A DNA stretch of 64,000 nt from contig NC_092563.1 of NCBI RefSeq assembly GCF_037975245.1, positions 828,501 through 892,500 of the forward strand. Direction: 5' to 3'. This document shows, in pieces, positions 1-13,846 of this stretch. A program made the position numbers and the translations under genes. Numbering within the stretch: position 1 is the first letter of the stretch; each line of letters starts with the position of its first letter. The stretch is from Apostichopus japonicus (taxonomy: Eukaryota; Echinodermata; Holothuroidea; Aspidochirotida; Stichopodidae). The notes under the pieces were generated by a model, which saw nothing but the letters and a program-made list of their open reading frames with translations, was not told the origin of the DNA and did not search any database.

Positions 1-1469
1 AATAGAAGCTACATTTGTTGAATTAATGTGTGCATGACCCCGACTCCTTTCTTGTCCTTCTCGTTTTCGCACATTATCTATTAAGATGTAACAGGTTCCA
101 GCATCGTTATTGGCTCCTATCAGGGATCTCACCATGCAATCCAAAGTTTGATCACACATTGAGTATGGCTCAGTATGCAGGTGTGAACATTCGCCATTTG
201 TTCCTACAAGCATCTGACCTCAAATGACCTCTGCACCCCTTACACAACAGGGTTAATATATGGGTCCACAAATATAGGCAAGTATGGTGCCTGCGGACCC
301 TCACATTCTCACATTTCGTCAGCTCCTAACCTGTCAACCTCAGACCAAGGCAACATATTGCAGTACCCTCCCTTGTATATATATGGACTTGTATATCCGC
401 TGGTATGGCGTGAGCACTGACACATTCAATGTAAATATCGACACCTGTTGTGATGGCGCGGGTTACGACTTCGATACCCGACGTTCAAGGATAAACTTGT
501 TAATTTTTTCGCAGCTCATTTGAAGAAAATACGAATTACTGTGCTTCTTTGTCCTTATGTAAAACCAACTCAGATGATGGGAGTTGAATATAACAAAATA
601 TATATATATTTTTTTACCAACCCAAATCTCAGATGGGGGGGCACCCGGGGGGGCACTAGGTTTTCCAGGGGGGCACGTGCCCCCCCTGGCCCCCCCTTGG
701 CGACGCCACTGGTTACCTTGTGCACCCACAATGCTCAAACTCTCAACACTTGTGTTCTTGTTAACGAGTCATATTAAAGGACTACTCTTTGTGTGAAGGG
801 TAACTTTGTTTTCCCAAATTATATTCTTATGGATTGGTGTACTGTATAAATCTCATGTTAACTCGGAGTTTATCAGACAGTTATAATAAAATTTGCACAG
901 GTCTGGTTAATGGGAATACGAATATGACTACGCAAATCTGAACTGCAAGTGAGCAACCGCTCCCAACTACTGCTGCCCCCCCCCCCGCACCCCACCCACC
1001 TAAATTCACAAGAATGTACTTGCAATAAACATTACCAGCTTATGTAAAATGAAAGACACCTTAAGGAGACGCTATCTCATTTCTGGTGTTAGTCTGTAGT
1101 AATGCCTCAACCTGGGAACCATGGACTTTAGGGACAAATTAAAGGGGTTTGGGGATTTTATGTGAGGGTGGGGGGTTGGATTGGGGGAAGGAGGGATTGT
1201 GTGTGAAAGTGGCCACAAGTTTTCACCATTATAACAGTGAACACAAAATTTGTTTGAGAGAGAACCATGGACTGCTTCTCAAGCTTGAGTAAATTATAAT
1301 TTAGGATTTGTGGTGAAAGTGAAAGACTTCCTTTAGTCAATATAGAAACCAGCCTGTTAGACAATATTCTTGGTTTATTTGGCAAGCTATTGGAGTCGAT
1401 TAAAGCACAATAAAGATGTTGATGTCTCTGACTCCTGGTTAGGAGAGGAGTCGTTCACTAAGTTCTTAC
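1..1469. other. ANO10 intron/left-edge sequence; no exon found
   Basis: This stretch follows the ANO10 exon donor at 1469. I looked for the next conserved block (the helix after FYIAFYMQDM) in all minus frames and did not find it, so the intron probably extends past the edge. It contains a poly-G/poly-C hAT-like fragment (about 620-711) and otherwise AT-rich unique-looking DNA. Confidence 0.6.
620..711. mobile_element. Fragment of hAT-like element (3' terminus)
   Basis: G-runs and C-runs end in GGCGACGCCACTG at 699-711, the reverse complement of a CAGTGGCGTCGCC-type terminal inverted repeat. This resembles the complete element at 3808-4174. No matching left terminus or target-site duplication was found, so it appears truncated. 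Confidence 0.5.
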
Positions 1470-4400
1470 CTTCTTGAGTCTTCCCATGTCTTGCATGTAA
1501 AACGCGATGTAGAACAAACACATGAAACAATTAGCAAAGTCAAACTGAAGAGAGAAAGAGAAATAAAACAAGTTAGAGATATAAACAAGAGCCCCATGGG
1601 CACTATGATTCCTTGCTTAGTGGAATATTAAAGTGCTGTATGTCAACATCCAATATCATAATATTTATACCCACATGTACCAGCTATTAACCAACAACTG
1701 TATTCCAAGTTTGGATACAATTAGATTTTAAGGTGGAGTTATCACAATTTTAAAATTTGACCACTCCCCAAAAAATTTGGTCTGATAAAATTTTGCGCCC
1801 AAACAAAAGTGGCTCAAAAATATATTTGACCCAAAATTTTGAACCCCCAAAATGTGGGCCCAAATGGTCCTAAAAATATTGGGCACCACAGATTTGGGTC
1901 AAAAGAATGTATCCCAAGATTTGAGGTGGAAATGAAAACTTGGGCCTCTTTTGAGGAAAAGATAAAGGAAAAGCAAGAAAACAGAACAAAAACACAGAAA
2001 CTTACCACAACCAACTTCAGGATAAGGCTGTTTTCATAATCGGATTGCAGCCGATGGTTTTCTGTACAGGATTGAGAGAGTAAAGACTAAAATTCAGAAA
2101 ATTCAACAGAGGTTTCGTAATAATCTCCTTCAAACATATAATACATTCTAATTCACAAAGGAAACCCCTCAGTCTAAGAGATCAACAGTTCTACTTATAA
2201 TTTTCATGTTTTATCTTCAATTTTTCATACTGTAATGGATTTTACTTTTACTAGATGTAAATTAAATTACTATGTTACATTTCATAATACAATTCTTATA
2301 CACCACAATCCTCCAAAATTACTTCACTTTGAAACAAAGGTATGAAAACTCTTCATAATCACATTCATTAATCTCAATATTATGCACAAAATCAAGATAT
2401 GACCTAAATGAGTTAACTTTCTGGTGTCTTTGGACTTGCTTTTCTCTAAATCACCCTCATTACCAACTCTTCACATGTGACCATAATGGATGTGTGGCAC
2501 CTTAATTACTGGGCCATCATAATAATATGTAATTAAGAGAATATCTTATGATAAAAGACAGGCCATCTATAGAAAAGGATGGTAATTTTACAACAAATAC
2601 TGATTTTATTGCTTATAGTATTCATTCATCTAGTCGGACAGGGTCATTTCATAATGATCTCTGGAAACTTAAAAGCAACTGGTCATGCTTTATAATAATA
2701 TACCACTTCTCATTTAATAACCATCTACAAAACTAAACAAATATAAAACTTCAGTTTTATTACCTCTTTTTTCAAACATTTATGAGATATGCTTTTCTTT
2801 TTTGTTGTGCATCCCTCTCCCTAATCAATATATAACAAAGGTTACCATGACAACCAATTTTCATAAAGAAACATTTTGTAAGGAAAGTTATATGATTTCC
2901 AGTATAAATCCCTTGTGCTATTGCATTTAAAAAATAAATATAATTGCAGTAAAATGACAAAGCTATGTGATCACTGCATGAACTTAAAATGATATGATAT
3001 AAAGGGTGTAGCAAACAAAATGGCTGACTACTGCATGGCAACGAAGCAGACATTCAAACCACAGCAAACAACACAAAACAAAAGAAGAAGATTGGTTTTG
3101 CATGCAGTGAGCTTGGCTGATAAAATCTAATATGCAGATTTACTATGTAGTATGTGAGTAAGAGCGATTTAAAACATGTGATGCCTGTTGTATGAAATGT
3201 GTCAAGAAGTAAGAAGAGCTGTGATAAATTAATTGAAGCAATACATAATTATAAATGACAAACGAAGCACTTTAAGAAAATTATTGTTCACACAAATAAC
3301 TTGTATAAGGATAGTAACTTGCAAGAGCATTTACTTTCTTCTTTGATTCCTAACGAGGGTGGGAGAGGGGTGACAGGTGGGTGGGTGGCAGGGGAGGGGT
3401 CTGGATGGTGGGGATTAAACAGCAAGACTGATGTAAAATATTTGAAATTTAACCTGAGAACTACCAGAATACATTTTGAATCTTCAGAATTAATGGTAAA
3501 TTTTCTGAAACTTAAGAGAATTTATAAAAAGAATACATACAACAGGACACCTTAAATAACTCTCTCCAAACTTAGAATGATAAAACTTTGTGCCATAACA
3601 ATACTTAGACACCAGGCATGCAAACTAAAAGTAGACATGGACTTAGACATTCCACATGAATCATAAAATATTAATTTATAGATATGCACATTCAATACTG
3701 ACACTTAACTGAAGTTTTGCTATCAATCAGCCTCACTAGTTTGTGAAAGGTTTTATTCATCAATTCTGTACTTAATATTTAATCCAACCCTATGATGAAT
3801 ACCCTATCAGTGGCGTAGGAAGTTACTTTTGAGTGGGGGGGCTGAAGACTGATGGCCGGCCTGGGGGAGGGGTCTAAGGGGAGGGGGTGTCCCCCTCCCC
3901 TTTGGATTTTTTTTGCATTTCCAGGTGGCCTCAGATGCAATTTGGTGCAATATAGCACACTTCAACACCCACTCCATTTTGTAAACTTAATTTTGTATTT
4001 TCACCTGGCCTTAGATGCAATTTGGTGCTCCAAATGAGATTTTTTTCTCATTTGGAAATGAAAAAGGGGTTTTTTGACTTGCGAAGTGGGGGGGCGGAAT
4101 GATACTTCCGCCCCTCCACATTTTTCACTGGGGGGCTGGCGCCCCCCCCAGCCCCCCCGGTTCCTACGCCCTTGTACCCTATTAACTACCAACTACGCTA
4201 GTTTAAAGAAAACTGCTTTTTGACATTTTTCACTCACAGAGTAGTTTTACTCGATGAGTCATTTATTTATATCTAATTTGATATTTTGGAATAATTTGGT
4301 GAATTAGAACCTGTGAGCAATTTCTACACAAACAAATTTCAAATCTAGAAACTAGATTTCTGTCTGTAATATTAATCCTTTTAAGCCTTGAACAAATGGG

Positions 4401-7400
4401 ATGCCGTTAGATAAACTTTCAAGATACAGAAGGTTTTTCAACTTTTTGATCCATCTCATTTTTCAGGTTTTCCCTTATTATACAGTATACACCTCCTACA
4501 TACAGTTCCAATTGTAGGGTCACAAAGTTTTACTTTAAGCTGAACAATTTCAGATCCTGAACTCTGTTGAAACCTGATAACTATTGTAAAATTTGAGAAT
4601 GGAAAATTGAGTTAAAACAAAAGTTTCACAACATACCTTACTTATTCCTAAACCACAAATTTATGATTCGAGCAAAAATTCATTCACAGATATTTTGAAT
4701 CGTTCCGTCTCAATTTCAAATTTAGAAAAATTGTCTCACATCCAGGTTACCTTTAAATTCTTGACAGTTATTAATTTGCATATCAATTGATGTTATTCAT
4801 TCGATCCTATTGGACAATTAACAAGAAGATAATAGAATCAGATGCTTTATGGCAAAGCAAAACCATTCTATCAAACACACACACCAACATACCCTAACAC
4901 TGCTGCTCTCACTGGCTTGTGTATATCTCTCAGCCTGTGAAAAATATAATTGGCAAGTTTTCTTGGTTTTCATTGGAAATACTTTGAATTTCTTATTTTG
5001 CAAAACTTCAGTTGCAGGAAAGGGAGGTGCACTACTGCTAAAATAAAATGTGATATTTCATGAAATTCCTCCTTAAAGTTGACTGCCCTGAAAAATAATT
5101 TCTAAGAAAAGTCACTCAAAGATTGAGCCTGGGTGTGATAACCAAACAACTTTAACTGATCCACTCTCCGCCGCAGTCCCATTTCATCGAGACTGTGATC
5201 GTGATGATGTTACGTCTTATGTGTATCGCGAGTCCCTTGGAAAGAGAATACATCTACACATGATCATTAGCCACAAGACAGAGTAGCTGACAACAGAGTG
5301 GAAAGGGAGTATATACTACAGATGGTCTTAATAGCCAAAAGACTGAGCTGCTTGAACCCCCCTTAAAGGTACAGTCTACATCATTTTAATATCTAGTGTC
5401 TGTGGTATCTTTCTTTGAAGCACAGACTTGTGAACTTGTGACATGTCCTTTAATAACATTTTTCTGACGACTGATCAAATCCACCTAGAAAAGTTAAAAA
5501 TCTCCTAGCCTCACCAGATATCCCAAAATCTGAAAAGAAATCGACAATTTTGAAGGAAAGAATGGTCACAATGGGATCAATCAATTCTTGTCTTTGATTT
5601 TCTTGATACTTCCAATGCTTTTCTTCTCATTCAAAACTCTATTCTTATATTTTGATCCCACAGATGGCTACAAAATAATTTGGCAGTTTAGAATCCATAG
5701 GAAGAAATGTTTGGAAAACTTTCTAGTAATTTTATCCTGATGAAATACTGCCTCTAATATAGCTTTGTAGTAAAAAAAACCCATCTTTTCTATCCAAAAT
5801 TGTTGTTTTCTGTTTCAATTTTCAATTCAGCAGACAATGATATGTGAGTGAGCTTTTAGCGTGTGATTTTGCAGACACTTACCCCAGTCATTGAGATGAG
5901 CCGCTACTTTACGATAAAAGGAATTCATGACAATGATGACAATGGCATAGACGGAGCTTGGAAGGAGCATCACCATTCGGCCAAGAGACGATTCGATATC
6001 AAATCGAGTCTTGAGCCAATCTTCAAACCAAAAGCTTGCAAGCATGACAAAAAACGCAACAACGAGGAATACCAAGATAATCGGCCAGGAGACTCCGAAC
6101 ATCTTCAGTTGACGGGTGGACTTCGGGGAAGATGGCTCCCTCCGCTGCGTGACAGGGTTGATGGTGATCTGTCCGACAAACTCGGGTCTGGCTTCCTCAA
6201 ACTTGACTGCGCCGTAGGTGCCCCAGTTGAAGGCCATGGCGTTGCAGTGTCGTTTCCACATCTCCAGAAAGACTGTGGTCCATATGAGGTTGAAAATGGC
6301 AAAAAAGGCATACATGTATCCCAGACGATAAATGAATGTATCCACCAGGAAGTAGACCAGACCAATGGTGGCAGGCAGTATCAGTCCAACGGTGTAAAAA
6401 CCCAGGAACGAGAAGTAGATAGCCACGGCCTCACCAAAATACTTACGGATTGCCTCTGTAAACAAAAAAATAGAACACAATCTTTATAACTTCAAAAGGA
6501 CAATACTGCATGACCCATACAAAGGCATGACATCATTGAATAGGTAAGAAACTTCAACATTAGAATAAACAAATGACTTTATGCATGACACACACAAAAG
6601 CATCGTTGCATAGGTAAGAAACTTTCCACATTAGGATAAACAATGACTTTATGCATGACCCATATATAGGCATCATTGTATAGGTAAGAAACTGTCCACA
6701 TTAGAATAAACAAATGACATTATGCATGACACATACAAAGGCATGACATCATTGTATAGGTAAGAAACTTTACACATTAGAATACACAAATGACTTTATG
6801 CATGACCCATACAAAGGCATGACATCATTGTATATGTAAGAAACTTCCACATTGGCATAAACGACTTTATGCATGACCCATACAAAGATATCATTGTATA
6901 GGAAAGAAACTTTACACATTAGAATACACAAATGACTTTATGCATGACCCATGCAAATGCATCATTGTATCTAGGTAAGAAACTTTACACAAAGACATGA
7001 CATGCCTAATTACAACTGATAATGGTAATAATATCATTAAGAAGCCTTCCTAGACTCTCTTGTTTCAGGCACAACTTACAACTGGCCATTACGTATTAAA
7101 TGATAGGTGATGAGAAATTTGAAGCCTACTGTATGTTGTGGATTTGTGTCTGCCTGTAGCCACAGCTGGATGCAAAGGAAACTTCTGATAGAAGGAAGAC
7201 TTGCCTGGCATCACACTTATATCGGTATACTCATCGTTATGCTATAGTTTGTAAACAATTTTCCATTTCTTTCAAAGAACTCAAGACTCACCAATAGGCT
7301 GGGTGGCAAAGGAACCAAGGTTGGAATACCATCCTCTAATCAGGTTTTTGAGTTCATCCTCTTCGTGTAAGGGATACACCTCCTCAATGATCTTCTTACT

Positions 7401-10400
7401 AAGGCATCTCGGAACTGACAAAACATGAAACACAAAATAACGCTGAAGTTAGTTAAGGGTAAGACAGTATAATCACCACTGTTCTAGTGCTCTGAAACTT
7501 GATTGTGTTTGCAATATATATACATATATGTTTATTTATAATATGGAATCAGGACCAAGTCTTGCTACTTAAGGTTTCAATCACTACAGTGACCTTCAGG
7601 CAAGAGATTCCCTAAAACCTGAAAAACTCTCTTTCTAACAACCTCACGGCTTTCTCCGTCCTTGGTTCAGTTCTATGTCTGCATTTGGACACACAATTGC
7701 TTCCTTTGTTGAGTGTGTTTTCTTTCTGCGAGTGAGCGGTGCTAATCGCAAGTTTTTCTTCTAGGCACAAGTTGCACTACGCAGCAATCTTTTTGTTGGT
7801 GCTGGTGTTTTTCAAGATTGACCATGTTATTGAGAAATCTTGCTTGTTCTCTTTGAGGTCCCAGACAAACTTACATAATTCAGTTTCATTTGTGCAGATT
7901 TTGTTGCAGACAGATTTGGTGTTTGCCACCAGGAAATCCATCTAAGTGATGAAAATGCAACAAACCAGGGACAGACTGACAGTGATCTGAGCCCTCAGGC
8001 AAACATGGTCATTGTGCCTTACTTTCACCAGTGGCATACCAGTACCAAGAAAGTGAGGTCATGCAGTCCACACTCCCCCCCCCCTCCCTCCTATGACAAA
8101 ATGTAAAGATTAAGCCAACTTCTGAATGCAGCCAATCTTACGTGGGTTAGTCCCTCAATAGTGGTACACAAGCCTAGTAAAATAACAGATTCCATAAGGA
8201 GGCTATGGAGACTATAGTGGCCCCCCATTGCTCTGGTTTCTCGGGCACTGTTGATTTACTGACCGGTCAGTCCACCCCTGTGAACAACTATTAAAGTACA
8301 TCAGTACCACTCCTTAGTATGCTAGAAACACAGTAAATGGTCAGGTAACCTAGGATCAAATGATGACACTTTACTTTGTGTCTCCTTTAAAGCATCATTT
8401 TCACAATGTAGCCCACATATCATGTGTCAATTGAGCAATTGCATATTATCTTGGGATAATATGAAAATTACTGCAAGCAATAAACTTTTAGGAACATTCA
8501 AGAAGGTGTGACCTTTAAACTCAATTTGAAATAAGCTCTCATTTGAAATTCTCTAAATAACTTATTCCATGCTGTATTCCACATAAATGCCTCTTCCTTG
8601 GCACTGCAATACATAATTCATCATCATGTTTTTACAAATATCTCAGCCACTAGTTATTTCACAACCAAATACCATAATCAAGCAATTGCATATTAAATCT
8701 ACACACAAAAACTCACAAAACCATTTATAGCACCGTACTGCACAATTAATACTAAAATAAAGACAAATACTTTCTAAATATGCATCTGATATTTTGTCAA
8801 AAGATTGACATAAATTTCCAAAAATTTGTTTAATTTCCCTTTAAAATAATTTAAAGTAGAAAATATTATTACAATGCAATTATCAAGTCAAAAGATAGTG
8901 TAAAACAATGAGACAAGCCCCCCACTTATAATACTAAATGGTTCTACTGCAGTGAGATGTCATCAATTGTTACGTCTGATTATGTAATACACTTTTACAG
9001 CGTGTCCTTACCATACATTGCTCAAAACCTGCTGGTTTCTATTTCATACACACAGCATCATATAGATTTACAGACAGTGTTGCTTGTGAGCATACATTAC
9101 ATTGATACCGGATATGGACTGAGAATACAACTGATCTGCTTCAGTCATCAATATATACCGAAATATGCTAGAGAGACAAATATGCAAATCAGTCTCTCAT
9201 ATGTAACTGTGGGGGCTTCTTTTTTTTTTATAATCTCAAAGCAACAATAAAAATATAAATTTTACATGCAACCTTGTTGCTGCATGAATTGCCCCAGGAC
9301 ATTTGCAGCCTGGGCACTTTCTATCTTGTACAAATGTAAATATTTCAACAAAACGGAACCAGCTGGTGAAGGTATAAATCCAAGCGTGAAGTATCTAAAT
9401 ATGACCATTAAAAGACTCACTGATTCTTTGTTCTTTGTAAAGGCTGATATCGGTTCCTGGGATCTGTTCTGCCTCTTGGCTGCGTATGTGCATGAGGTGG
9501 TAGTAAATGATGCGTTGCTTCTCATTGCTCGTCAGGAAGCTTGTAGCTTTAACAGGAGAAATGGTGACAGTTGGAGACAATAAATATATGGACCATACAT
9601 TCTCATTAACTACTGAAGGGAGATTAAATACAAAATAAAAGCAAATAAATACTTGTAAAATGACAACAGAATCAAAATGTTTTGCTTTTGCAGTCAAGCG
9701 ATCATAGACACACAGTTAACTCTAACATGCACTTAGTAGTTATGTGCAGAGTTATCACTGGTTTAAATGAGATGTATAAGGTTCATCAAAAAGAAAGGTT
9801 TGATCAATTTGGATCTCCAAGCCACGCCCTAATCAACGAAAGGCCTTTCATATGTCAGTCTTCTCTTATTCCACAAAAGTCGCAGTCTCTAAAATCACTG
9901 AGAATTCCTTTGAGGAATCTCTGATTGGCACTTCTGGGCAGACTACCAGCACATTCCCTAATTCACACATACTGTAACTAGTGACATACTGTAGTTGAGC
10001 TATTAGTTGGTTTGTACCACTCATAGATTAGCATATAGTTTCTTCATTAGATCAGGTGAACTAGTTTTCAGTACACGATATTTTACACCACAATATGATC
10101 CATAAATTACATTGATTTTCTCTGGTACTGTATTCTTTTAAAATGAATGAAACTCTACACGCCATGATGGTTTAATTGCGCTAACAATACTATACATGCT
10201 GAATTAGCCTTGACTGTGATTGATTTCTACATTAATCCACTGAACCTGTACAACTGGATGGAACATGAAACCATTCAGAGTCTTTATAGTAACAGGCTAC
10301 ATAACAAACAAATACAAAATATCAATACACACCTGTGTTTACATATCCACTTCATTGATCAATTTTCCAGGTTAAACAATTGATTATCACACCTTCTTTG

Positions 10401-13400
10401 CTGTGAACTTATTAAGCCTATTTACATCATATGAAAAGTAGTTTATGTTGTTCAGATTCTTTTGTGAGTAATTTGATTTGAAAAGAAACAGGTTTTATTT
10501 TACATTGATGAATAGCCACAGACAAGGGTTGCACTGTAGCTAGTTCTGACTTAGTGGTGGCACTAGGACGATGGTCGTGGGAGTCATAAAGTAATGGTAA
10601 TTTCAGAGGATGATAACCCAAACAACATCACATCTTGCATAAATAAATTGCAACTTCTCCTCTTTGAACACTACATAGCAGAGACCAGAACCATGACTTG
10701 GTTAAAAATCAAAATTAAGCTCCATCAGTGTTCTTTGAAAATGTTAATTTGCACCATCATGCCCTGTGAATGATCTTTAGATTATTTTTAATTATAATTA
10801 TTTTTATAAACTTCTAAATTTTACGTAATAAACATGTAGCATGTGTCTGATGCAATGCCGCGCGCAGCTGAGTGCTATGTAGCGAGTAGAACATGTGGAA
10901 TGTGATTCAATCTTAATGCAGTATGCTCGGTACCCAACTATTCTTGACATTAGTAAATCGGATGCAACAAATTCATGTATTTTTCCCCTCCCCTTTACTC
11001 TTTCCCTCTGCTTTCTTCCTTTCCAATATTAGCTGATGTAATATTAGGTAGATACTGAAGTAATGTTTTTGAGAAATTTGATGTTAATTTGTTCATATTT
11101 GATAATATGATGTACTGATCCAGATGTACTGAATCAGATGTACGGATTAACATCTTATATTAAATCATTCTGCGTTGTTTGAATTTGGCATGACAAGGAT
11201 TTGCAATGCCTGTTAACTTACTCATATATGCGCAATCAAAGTCACCTTAACTGCTGCGCTGCATCCACACATGTGCCATGCCTTTGTCCAATAAATTACG
11301 TCAAGACCTGCTGTATTACAAAACTACTGTGAACACATAGCTACACACAAAATGCAAACACAAATTTATTTTAAAGCAGTCTACATAGTGCTTAAAGAGT
11401 GAACATTGCATGTTTTATAGCGAATTCATTCTATTTTATTGGCTAATGTAAGGTTCCCACATATGGATCCTTCAGTTGGAACGACTGCACCAGGTAGCTT
11501 CAATGAACTGCTTAAATTAGAACAGGTTCCACGGTTCCTTGACAACCCATTAAATCTAGATCACCTATTGATTTTACCAATTTGCTACATGTGCAGCCCA
11601 AAGGCCTCTGAAGAGGGATGAAAAGTTCAGCTCTCCTTCACAGAGAGTAATTACCATTGGTGTTTCTGCTCAACTTCCTCATAGGAAATAGAGCTATGAC
11701 TCATACAATGCACACACATAGCATTCCTGCCTGTGTACATACTACTTCATTATTACGATTCAAGATATGTACATAGATGAAACTTATCACAATTAACAAC
11801 ACCTCCATGCCTGTGCATCCTCTTCTAGAAGTTCAATCAAAATCCTTCATTCCTATATAATCATTTATGCAACAATTGTGGGTTATAACTGTGTAAAGTT
11901 TTCAAAAAGCAAAAACATTTAAGAATTACATCCAATCTGCCTGTTGAAAACATTTGCATTCATCAGAACAAGTAGGCACTACCTTAGTACTTTACTCATA
12001 CATTTGCATTCAGCAAAACAAGCAGGCACTTGCTTAGTACTTTATGCATACAAACCATCTGAGGTATTACTTTTGACCATACTATTCATGATTACTGAGG
12101 TGTGAGATGTCTATATAAAGACCTTTTGTGTGGATTAAACTCTGAAGTCAATTTACAATACCAAACACAGCTACTATTTATTTATTATATTAACACTTTC
12201 TTTATTCAAGGGTAACTTGGTAAGTCATAGTTTATCCTCCCCAAGGCCCTTGCTTACAAATCTGGATAAAAAATTGGCATAAAAAAACAAATTTTCTGTC
12301 TATAAATTTACTTCCACACTAAGACCTTTGGATACTATTCATAATGAAATTCTACTTCTGTTATTGTGCAAGTTTAGGACTTCATTTAACAGAAGATTAA
12401 TACTACCAAAGGAAGTGAAACCCAACTTGACTGAGTCTATTCTCAGTTTTCAACCATGAGATGAGTGTAGAGAGATAAACACAGACTGAATAAAACAACC
12501 CATTTCTCTACATCATGTAATACAATTGATACAATGACAGAATGTTTTAATTGGTTAAATGATTGGAAGAGTAATTAAATATGAAGATATTCCATTATAC
12601 TTACATTCACAATCAAACTGTGTCCTGACTGCACGATCAAAGTCTCTGATAGACCCATCTATACATTTCTTCCTCAGGGCCATGCTCTCTGCACCTTCGA
12701 GGAGCCTCTCATACTCTGCAGCGATGTACAGGTGACGATCCTCAATTCCAGTGGCACCGCTGGACCATACCTCAAGGCCTGCACCCCCATCGGTTGGTGA
12801 AGCCTAGAAGAAGATACAAATTACCTCTGGATTACTCAGACTGACTTTTAAATGTGATTCCAAAGGACATTTTAAACCACATATATGAAAATACTCTTGC
12901 ATATGATGACCAAACATGCTCTGACAAAACATGCTCTGGCCAAACATGACCAAACATGATGACCAAACCTTTTTCTGAATCAATCCACAATCTGACATTC
13001 TCCCTATTTTTGGCATTCACATTTTCACTATTTGGAAACTGATATTAAGCTTCTTTATCTGTGCATAAAGGCTCATACTGTTCAATTTAAGTAACCAGAA
13101 AATGGAAACGTTTACTGGTTCGGATGCCTAAACATATTCATAGTGTGGTAAGCCATACATGTTAATATTCATGAACTAATCCACACCAAAATGAAGAGGG
13201 ATTATGTATTGACTAATGCCGCAACATATAAAAGAAGGTACCAGGGATCAGTCATCATGTTTGCCAAAGTCTATTTAGTGACATGTATAAAAACAGATAC
13301 ATGAATGCTTATTAATGAAGTCAAATGTTATGATCTCATAAGCATGTATCTATATATACTTACATTGTATTTTCCAAGTACATGTAAAAAGCTAATTAGA

Positions 13401-13846
13401 CATACTATGTCAGAGATATGTGATTAAGAATGTTTTGGTCACTGATTAATATTCATGATATGCACACAATAAACAACACAGATGATTGTTGATTCTTATA
13501 TCATACAATCACAAATATAAAAAAAAACTTATATACATACGTTTCCAAAGAACCCTTTTAAGGTATCTGCAATAAAAAGATATTACCACTCGTGTTCATG
13601 GACCTATCTAGTATCTTAAGTTCATAAATCATCCACAACTCCAATCAAACATAAGAAAATTCTTATCAAAGGAGCTGTTCTGCAATAGGCCAGCCAAGAG
13701 CTATGTATGCATTTACTTTAAATACCTCAATTAGCTGTAGAAGCCACTCCTTGGTGTCTTTAGCAATGTCTTGTGGAAGTTCAATGATGCACAATGGTTC
13801 TGGGTGGCACTGGCTGGTATCTTGTCCCAAATGGATGGACTCCATA
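1470..13846 (-). CDS. ANO10: Anoctamin-10 (TMEM16K) orthologue, 5' seven coding exons; 3' part outside window
   Basis: Anoctamins are multi-pass membrane proteins; ANO10/TMEM16K is an ER lipid scramblase. Exons in transcript order: 13845-13726, 12803-12605, 9546-9421, 7414-7292, 6455-5883, 2061-2006, 1544-1470. All have AG acceptors and GT donors and phases agree throughout (1272 nt, 424 codons, no stop). The start is the ATG at 13845, one base after an acceptor, so a 5'UTR exon lies upstream. The N-terminus has IELPQDIAKDTKEWL, matching the ANO10 start. YFGEAVAIYFSFLGF begins TM1 in the large exon, and NDW-ENHRL joins across the 5883/2061 junction as in vertebrate ANO10. The last exon seen encodes FDFANCFMCLFYIAFYMQDM. 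Human ANO10 is 660 aa, so about 235 residues should lie left of the window. Orthology to ANO10 rather than ANO8 is inferred from these blocks and is strong. Confidence 0.93.
3355..3416 (+). repeat. G-rich low-complexity stretch in ANO10 intron
   Basis: Many GGG or GGGG runs occur within about 60 bp (GGTGGGTGGGTGGC, GGGGAGGGG), enough to meet a G-quadruplex pattern on the plus strand. This strand is antisense to ANO10. Confidence 0.5.
3808..4174. mobile_element. Complete hAT-like MITE with 8-bp TSD
   Basis: The left end CAGTGGCGTAGGAA (3808-3821) is inverted at the right end as TTCCTACGCCCTTG (4161-4174; two mismatches). The element is flanked by identical TACCCTAT at 3800-3807 and 4175-4182. 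An 8-bp duplication with CAG-starting inverted termini is the hallmark of hAT transposons. The 367-bp body has G/C runs near both ends and no credible transposase frame, so it is non-autonomous. It lies in the ANO10 intron between the 5883 donor and 2061 acceptor. Confidence 0.85.
5883..6455 (-). CDS. ANO10: ANO10 large transmembrane exon (TM1-TM4)
   Basis: This 573-nt exon (phase 1 in, phase 1 out) encodes about 191 residues. Hydrophobic segments include IYFSFLGFYTVGLILPATIG, YMYAFFAIFNLIWTTVFLEM, WPIILVFLVVAFFVMLASFW and MVMLLPSSVYAIVIIVMNSF. Between the second and third lies the conserved WKRHCNAMAFNWGT cytoplasmic segment. The acceptor is tttgtttacag and the donor GTAAGT. The long plus-strand open frame over the same bases is a shadow of this exon. 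Confidence 0.93.
6506..7005. repeat. Tandem repeat, ~65-78 bp unit, ~7 copies
   Basis: Successive units share the core TTTATGCATGACCCATAC, then CATCATTGTATAGGTAAGAAAC, broken here as CATCATTGTATAGG plus TAAGAAAC, and CACATTAGAATA. Units differ by short internal deletions (presence or absence of GGCATGACAT). The array lies in an ANO10 intron, 50 bp upstream of the acceptor of the 6455 exon. Confidence 0.85.
7415..9420. other. ANO10 intron; no gene
   Basis: AT-rich intronic DNA. A CAGTGGCATACCAG word at about 8030 followed by a C-run resembles hAT-like termini, but no partner end was seen. No RNA gene or conserved frame was recognised. Confidence 0.6.
9547..12604. other. Long ANO10 intron; no gene
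   Basis: About 3 kb of AT-rich DNA without a supported exon. It contains a two-copy direct repeat of about 50 bp at 11950-12050 (ACATTTGCATTCA... and ...TTAGTACTTTA). Confidence 0.6.
11949..12052. repeat. Two-copy direct repeat, ~50 bp
   Basis: Two adjacent copies both begin ACATTTGCATTCA, share AACAAG then AGGCACT, and end TTAGTACTTTA followed by CAT. They differ at a handful of positions, which indicates a local duplication. Confidence 0.7.

Noticed and set aside
463-796. Overlapping Gly/Pro-rich frames on both strands
   Set aside because: Translations of a G-run/C-run hAT-like terminus, a common artefact in this kind of genome.
5863-6489. 208-codon plus-strand open frame
   Set aside because: Antisense shadow of the conserved ANO10 transmembrane exon.
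8030-8290. Possible hAT-like element (CAGTGGCATACCAG followed by C-run)
   Set aside because: No inverted right end or 8-bp duplication could be found.
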